Below are positions 58,055 to 64,000 of a stretch of 64,000 bases of DNA, piece by piece. Below the pieces are notes generated by a model. The model was not told the DNA's origin, made no database searches, and saw nothing but the letters and a program-made list of their open reading frames with translations. Position 1 is the first letter of the stretch, and every line of letters begins with the position of its first letter. The DNA comes from Acorus gramineus (lineage: Eukaryota; Streptophyta; Magnoliopsida; Acorales; Acoraceae): positions 7,097,819 through 7,161,818 of the forward strand of contig CM060853.1 of assembly GCA_030737835.1 (NCBI GenBank). Direction: 5' to 3'. The translations under genes and the position numbers were made by a program.

Positions 58055-60936
58055 AAATACAAGAGTAGACATATCATTTTTTAATGAAGAGTTTTGTTGC
58101 ATGGAATCATATTACTATTCCACCTGAAATCCAGTATATATTTCGAGGATTAAAAGGAGATAAGCGGTTAGGCACTGGTTAAAAAGGTATTAATCAGAGT
58201 TTATTCCAATTAATATGATTTTTTTTTTCTTTTCTTTCTTTCCTATTTCATTGCATTTACTCTCTCTGTGTCTGTGTGTGGTGTGTTAATCCTCGTTAAG
58301 TCCCTGCCTAGCCAATTAATATCCAGGCGCACAGTTTTTTTTTTATTATTTGCAACACTGCATCTAAATGTCCTCTACCCTTCATTTCACTTTGATCCAT
58401 TTGGGCAAACACTTAAAACTATATTTTATTTTGCTCTTTTTTTTTTTTTTTTTGGAGTTGCAGGACATCTAAAAATGGGAATCATCAGGAGCAGTTTTCC
58501 TTTCTTACTTGGTACTGGCTGTGGCATATACGTAGCTCAGAATTACAATGTTCCAAATATAAAGGAACTCAATGTTCAATGTTCAACTGAAATAAGAATA
58601 AAATAAAAATGAAATAAGAATAAAATAAAAAGAAAATAAAAAATTTGTCCAACTGACCCTGGAGACTGTTTTATCTTCAATGTTCTCACAACCGCATTAT
58701 GAAATTTGATACCACATCAATCTCAAACACCCAATTCAACAATTCATGGAGTTAAATAAAGTCTCTCATTTTCTTTATATCAAACAAAGTGATGGGATTT
58801 AATCAGTTTGATAAATAATATCCAATCAGTGTTAGATCTCATCAATTCTCGAACTGACTACACAATGTCTTTACATGTTTAACATGAAAATTTTATGTAA
58901 TTTCAACCATGAATGAGTCCCATGTTAGGGCTAATGAGATTCAACATTAAACTATATCTCATCTCTACAAAAGAATATCTTCTTTAGGTGAAAGTTTTTA
59001 AAAGTTTTTAGAACATAAATCATTATCCATTACTTATTTTCAATTTATTTAAAGTAAAAAAATCCTCATATATTGCATAGATTGTTAACTTTCCAGGTAT
59101 GGCTATCTACAACTAATAACATTACGACAGTTTCCACATGAGAGAATCACTAAGTACCTGGAAATTTTAAAATATACTCTCAAATGTAGGTGATTATCAC
59201 CATAATTTTTTATATTCTATATATAAGGGTCCTTAGGGTGTATGTTTTAGTCAGGGAGTTTTCTGTTCTCAGACAATGATTCTCCAAGTAGCCATGCAAA
59301 AATATTAATGTGGACCCTCATTTTTTATTTTGGGCAAAGCCTAGTGATTTCCAAAGTTTTAGGTTATTTAAAGGTCTGAATAAATGCATTGGGTGGTACA
59401 TTTTCCCCATTCATCTGACACTACTTCAAGCCATTCATTATGAAATTACCTGCTTTCATGCCCATCTCAGCCAGCACTCATGATAGGGGTTTGTTTCAGG
59501 TCTCAGGTTACTATTAAATAAGTCATAGGACATTCACATGGAACAAAAGTGCATCTCTTACCTCAGTTTGTGTAGTATCATACATGTGAGATAAGGCTAG
59601 GCAAGTCCTTGTTATAAAAAAAAAAAATGTTTGTTAGAATAAACCAGTAGCTATACATGGATAAGTTAACCCAATAACGATAAACTAACGTAAGCTTCAA
59701 TATAATTTCAGGAATAAGGGGAAATAATCTATCCATTATACCAATAAACTAAAATATCTTTCATGTCATCTAAAAAAATTTCATCTTACATTCTGACACG
59801 CATAATAAAATATGTTATGTCTCTAATCTCTCACATGTATTACTAAACCGTTATTCATCCTTTATCCACAACTCATATTTAATTGACCCAACATGTAATA
59901 AACAATCAAAAAAATATTTTTGCATTTTTTAATTAGAATAATAAAAAGACAATCAAATAAAAAATCACTTATTCTGCATAAATTGTTATCTATCAAGGTA
60001 TTGTTGTCAGAGATGAGGTCCTCTAACCACGAGCACAGTTTTTTTTAATTTTTATTTTAATCTTAGCTCCATGATATGTAAAGCAGCAGCAACTAAGTCA
60101 TCTTCAAATAATTAAAAAACCTAAATTGTGTATAAGACATCATAACATCATTATAAAATAAAGCTAGATTTTGAAAGAGAACTTATGGAAAGGAACCAGT
60201 TACATTCATCACTTATTAATCTAACCATTATTGTATAAATAATTAGCAAATAAGTACAAACAGTAGGTTATACAAGAGAACCAATCATCAAAATACAATA
60301 TGAAACCAAGTGTCTCAACTGACCCACCAATCAATCAGTCACACGGGTCTTACAAAATTCACATTCTAGATCACCAGTTGGTCTCACTTTCCAATAAAAT
60401 TCAATTGTTTCATTAATTACATGCTGTCCTTGATTATTGTTGTTGTCACACAAACAGAGAAAATAATAAAGAAAAGTTGTCCAACTGAGATTGAACTTTT
60501 TTTCTTTTTCTTTTCCATTTTTATTCATTTATGGAAAACTGAAATATAATTGTCTTGTATGTTTTTACTCTCTCATCAATATAAGGATTCAATTGTCATT
60601 TATAAATTTATCATATCCACAACTTATTTTCAATTCACGGAGGTTGAATAAAAAAGATGACTTTATTAACGTTTTTCAATAAGAATAAGAGAGGGAAAAA
60701 AGAAATAAAGAACACAAAATCTCGTGTTCCATATAAATTGTCATTTATTTTGGTATAACTATTACGGTGAATAGCATCATTAGCATCATGACAGTTCTAA
60801 AACAGGGGCTTAGGATGAGTTCCATGATATGTAAAGCAGCAATAACAAAGTCACCAAACACCATGCAAAATATAAGGTATAAGCATCTGATATTGAAGAA
60901 CATATCTGCTGAGTTATATATAGAGTTTTGAACTAC
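58055..60936. other. Intergenic spacer downstream of the pseudokinase gene
   Basis: AT-rich. CCATGATATGTAAAGCAGCA occurs at 60070 and again at 60820, with further similarity on both sides (AACAAAGTCA / AACTAAGTCA), so a diverged direct repeat about 750 bp apart is present. Stretch 59640-60000 has the TTATCCACA.CT / AAATTGTTATCTATC words seen in other MITE-like stretches (46740-46910, 48030-48210). No gene recognised. Confidence 0.45.
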
Positions 60937-61902
60937 CTACGGCGCGAGCCTTCTTATCACACGTAGCTCTTGCGCGACTTCCATCATCGTAGGCCTCTCC
61001 TCGCTTTCTCCCCGCACGCATCTCATCGCGACTTCTGCAAAAGCTTGGAATTGCTCCATTGTCCCCTCATCAGAAATTCTAACATCTATGACATCCACAA
61101 GACGTCCCTCTTCCACATGCGTGACGAAGTATTTCACTAGATATCTGAATGTATCCGATTTAATCACAGGCAACCTTCCCGTCAGAAGCTCAAGCAGTAT
61201 AACCCCGAAGCTGTAGACATCACTCTTTTCAGTTAATACGCCCGTTCTTATATACTCCGGGTCCGCATAACCATAAGTCCCAAGAATATCCGTTTCCACA
61301 CTTGTTTTGCCCACTGGGATTGGCATCAAAGTTGAAAAGCCGATGACTTTTGCGGTACCGTTTTCGTCCAACATGACATTCTGCGATTTCAAATCCCTGT
61401 GGACTATGGGTGTCGGAGCACCACAGTGGAGATAACTAATCGCACTAGCAATTTCAGTGGCAACCCGTAAGCGATGCTTCCATGACAATAAGTTTGCAAC
61501 TTGGCGTTGTTGTTGTTCGCAGTGGATATGCTCGGACAGAGTTCCATTGGGGATGAATTCATACACAAGCATGGGGAGTTCTGTCTCCAAGCAACAGCCC
61601 AACAGCTTCACAATGTTCTTGTGATGGATGCTTGAGAGCACTGCGATCTCGTTTATCACGTCTTCTGAATCAATATGTGATTTTTCAGAGGTTCTCTTCA
61701 CAATGACTTCACGATCATCTAGAATTCCCTTAAAATTTGCAAATACTTGGTTTGTGTAGTTGTTGCTTAGTTTTTCAAGGTCTCTAGCGGAGAAGATCCT
61801 AATTGGATTTGATTTGCCTTTGAAAAGAAACAATTGCTTTTGCAATAGCAGTCCTCCATTATTGTGCAGATTACACTCCCTGAGGATTTTTTCTCGCTTC
61901 AT
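60937..61902 (-). CDS. ZRK/WAK-like receptor-like cytoplasmic pseudokinase
   Basis: Single exon, 321 residues, complete kinase fold without signal peptide or membrane segment. The N-terminus (MKREKILREC...NGGLLLQKQL..GKSNPIRIFSARDLEKLSNNY) and FKGILDDREVIVKR match the ZED1-related kinase family, with broader likeness to wall-associated kinases. The glycine-rich loop is shortened to NQVFANFKGIL. The ATP-binding Lys is present (K69), as are the helix C Glu (E85) and HRDLKSQN (168-175). The metal-binding DFG is GFS (188-190, AKVIGFS), so catalysis should be lost or very weak. The activation segment ends GTYGYADPEY, and SDVYSFGVILLELLTGR and the final Arg motif (ERPTMMEVA) follow. ZRKs act as adaptors between the ZAR1 NLR and kinases targeted by pathogen effectors in Arabidopsis; the same role here is inference. 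ATG at 61902 is the first in frame and fits the family start. Confidence 0.88.
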   Translation of the reverse strand: MKREKILRECNLHNNGGLLLQKQLFLFKGKSNPIRIFSARDLEKLSNNYTNQVFANFKGILDDREVIVKRTSEKSHIDSEDVINEIAVLSSIHHKNIVKLLGCCLETELPMLVYEFIPNGTLSEHIHCEQQQRQVANLLSWKHRLRVATEIASAISYLHCGAPTPIVHRDLKSQNVMLDENGTAKVIGFSTLMPIPVGKTSVETDILGTYGYADPEYIRTGVLTEKSDVYSFGVILLELLTGRLPVIKSDTFRYLVKYFVTHVEEGRLVDVIDVRISDEGTMEQFQAFAEVAMRCVRGESEERPTMMEVAQELRVIRRLAP

Positions 61903-63420
61903 CGCGGTGGATTTCAGTCCAAAAGGCTGATAATTACATCAATGCAAATTATGATTCATGGAATTCACAGACCAGAATCTCCATTGGCAAAAACTTGATA
62001 TTAATTGAATACAAAAGGATTAAAAGAGGAAATGCATACACAAGTAAATGAGAGATTACCAGGAAATGAAAGCCCATCCTTTGCAACCTGATTTTTTTTT
62101 TTTGGCTTTCAAGTTTTAGATGCCGAAATAAAGAACATTTGGGGGTCAACGACAACAAAATCGTGAGTCTTGGCCCGATACCGAATTCGGGCCACCGCTT
62201 CGGCCCGAAATAGTCCGCGGGCTGGCTCCAACGTTAAAACGGGTTCACTGTCTCGATTCAAGTCAAGATTTGCTCTGTTTTTTTGTGATTCTTCCCAGTC
62301 AGCCAGGTATGGACGCCCAAACCCACCCCCTTCCCTCCCTCCGATTCGATTTTTAGGGTTTCGTATAAGAAATTTTGATTGTGTCTGTCTCTTCATTAGT
62401 ATGCAATCTCTGTTTGTCTTTGATTTTCAAGAACCGACGTTCCTTTTTTTTGCCATTTGTGTTCTTATGTGGGTATTGATTATTGATTGATTTTCAAAAA
62501 AAAAAAAAATTGTGAACCTTGAATGTTTATGTGACAGAGATTCGATTTACCGCATAAAGCGGTTTGTTGGGTGTTGTGAACAACAGTGCGTGATAGGTTG
62601 AATGGCTTTGGTTGAATTAGAGTTTTTTTTTTCTTTTCTAGAATATTGAGTGTTTATGACAGACAAGTAGACCCCCTTCATCATATGAATAAATTTATGT
62701 GCTTAGAATTGAATGAATTCATTGGTGGCCATATGTTTTCATGTGCAATGATTGATTCTTGGATTGCGATGATGAAATGTTTGGGAAGGTTTGGATTTGT
62801 GATGATAGATCCTTTGGAATTGTCTTGGACAAGAGTACATGAGAAACTAGAATTTTCTTTTGAAGGTGTTGTTTCAATCCACACCTTATGCACAGCGGTT
62901 GTAGGTGATTTTGTGCATCCAGGTTTTTACAACTAATATTGGTCCTCATCACCAAGAAATAAATGGCATTATTACACACATTCTCATTTTTTATAATGGG
63001 TCCAATAAGTAGGCACGGGTATATACCTCATTAAAATTTTCACATTTTCTATGATGGGTTCATATAATTCATTAAAGTATATACTTTATTTTTAATGGAA
63101 ACATATATCATTATACCTCGTTGGATGAGGTATACTATTTAAAAAAAAAATCAACACGTGTGTGGACTGCAGGCGGGGCTGTAAACGAGGCTTTGTCTGA
63201 CATTTTCCAAAATTAAAACTAGCCAGGAGGGGTCTATGGGTAGTTATCACTGGGGAGGAGATCAAAGTTAAACGGGGCTTTGTCTGACATTTTCAAAAAT
63301 TAAAACCAGCTAGGATGGTTGAAGATTGAAGGGAGGGGAGAGGGATGAAAGGGTAGATGAAGCGTAAAGAGGCTGTTTTAAATCAATGTGAGTCAATATC
63401 TACTTAACAAATAGTGGATT
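61903..63420. other. Upstream region of the pseudokinase gene, possible unrecognised transcript
   Basis: About 62160-62400 is less AT-rich and contains CAGCCAG|GTATGG and a TTTTAGGGTTTCG motif, features often seen around a 5' untranslated exon, on the plus strand. The open frames at 62170-62490 and 62646-62936 have no domain I recognise. The stretch 63000-63210 carries the GTGTGGACTGCAGGCGGGG block of the dispersed family. Confidence 0.35.
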
Positions 63421-63642
63421 ATCACTATGAGCTAGTTTGGCGTGGGGTTAACATTTTGAAGATAAATTGTCCTAATTTTAGAAAATAAAAAATTCATTAA
63501 TTTTATTAATATTTACATTTGTTAAAATTATGATAAAAAGTGTGGATAAATGTTATTCTAGCCTTTAAGTGGAACAAAATATCTATATTTTTATTTTAAA
63601 ATTAAGACAACTGTTCGCAGTTTATTCTAATTATTTTTATAC
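63421..63642. mobile_element. Possible short MITE related to the 'ATAAG' family
   Basis: Starts GAGCTAGTTTGGCGTGGGGT, like the left end of the MITE at 6383 (GAGCTAATTTGGTAAAT), and contains TTGTCCTAATTTTAG and GTGGATAAATGTTATTC. The right end is not clear; it borders copy 3 directly. Confidence 0.35.
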
Positions 63643-64000
63643 TAAGGCGTGGTTTGATATTGAGATAAGAGGTTGGGATAAGGAAATAATTGAGTTAAAT
63701 CACATGTTATCCTATATGACATAAGAAAAAAAAATGATAAAACATAGACAATTGTCCGTATTTTGAGGGGAAAATGGGGATATTTTGTTTTAGATAAAAA
63801 TTGGAATAGACTTTATCCCTATTTTTTAACCTCATTTTGTAAAACATGGACAACATTTATGACTGCCCTTCCCAAAAAAATAAAAACAAAAAACTTCATA
63901 AAACCAAAACTAACAATATTAATGCCCCTTTAATAGAAAGAGTAGACTTGATATTTTTTTTAAAAAAAGTTGAAGTTATCCCACAAAGGATGGATTGTAT
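63643..64000 (-). mobile_element. MITE family 'ATAAG', copy 3, cut by window edge
   Basis: Collinear with copy 1 (6650 onward): GGTTGGGATAAGGAAATAAT, GAGTTAAATCACATGTTATCC, ACAATTGTCCGTATTTTGAG, GACTGCCCTTCCCAAAAAAA. Reads into the right edge. It has the unoccupied version (ATTAATGCCCCTTT) of the site where copy 2 received the hAT element. Confidence 0.7.

Noticed and set aside
62646-62936. 96-codon plus-strand open frame near the right end
   Set aside because: No domain or conserved motif recognised, flanks are repeat-rich; could be chance.

Overview
This is a window of nuclear DNA from a flowering plant. Genes have introns with GT..AG borders, intergenic DNA is AT-rich, one tRNA gene carries a plant-type CAA leader, and transposons are typical of plants (hAT, LINE, Copia, MITEs). 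The protein families (MYB46/83-type R2R3-MYB, FBA-type F-box protein, ZED1-related-kinase-like protein, mitochondrial OSCP) are those of angiosperms. I cannot place the species from sequence alone.

Layout. (1) 1-1527: the first two exons of a minus-strand gene that runs off the left edge. (2) 5343-19859, plus: the nuclear gene for the mitochondrial ATP synthase OSCP (delta-type) subunit, six exons. Its 9.4 kb third intron is a transposon nest: a MITE pair, LINE 3' fragments, a 3.5 kb hAT transposon inserted into another MITE, and a small hAT MITE. (3) 19860-26288: AT-rich spacer with MITE-like and dispersed repeats and a long AT microsatellite. (4) 26298-28114, plus: an R2R3-MYB of the MYB46/MYB83 type (secondary-wall master regulator class) with a CT-rich leader. 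(5) 28115-37853: spacer with a MITE, a 325-bp solo LTR, a tRNA-Ser(GCU) gene (minus), a truncated hAT-like end, a tandem repeat and a doubtful transposon-gene remnant. (6) 37854-41444, plus: an F-box-associated (FBA) domain protein with no recognisable F-box, two exons; the intron holds a LINE 3' end between two diverged direct repeats. (7) 42240-44200: a Myb/SANT-like gene remnant split by an 842-bp hAT MITE. (8) 47433-50565, minus: a three-exon LEA_2/NHL-type membrane protein. (9) 52806-58049, minus: a Copia retrotransposon fossil with very short LTRs, itself split by a second, inverted copy of the same hAT MITE. (10) 60937-61902, minus: a single-exon ZRK/WAK-like pseudokinase whose DFG motif reads GFS. 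(11) 61903-64000: upstream spacer and a third copy of the MITE family that the hAT element entered.

The genes are unrelated and each has its own promoter; nothing suggests a gene cluster or a shared pathway. Histories can be ordered from nesting: MITE, then hAT inside it (OSCP intron 3); Copia, then hAT MITE inside it. I found no convincing previously undescribed system. The items most worth a second look are the pseudokinase, the two CT microsatellites that begin exactly at splice donors in two unrelated genes, the FBA protein lacking an F-box, and the nested insertions with readable target duplications.
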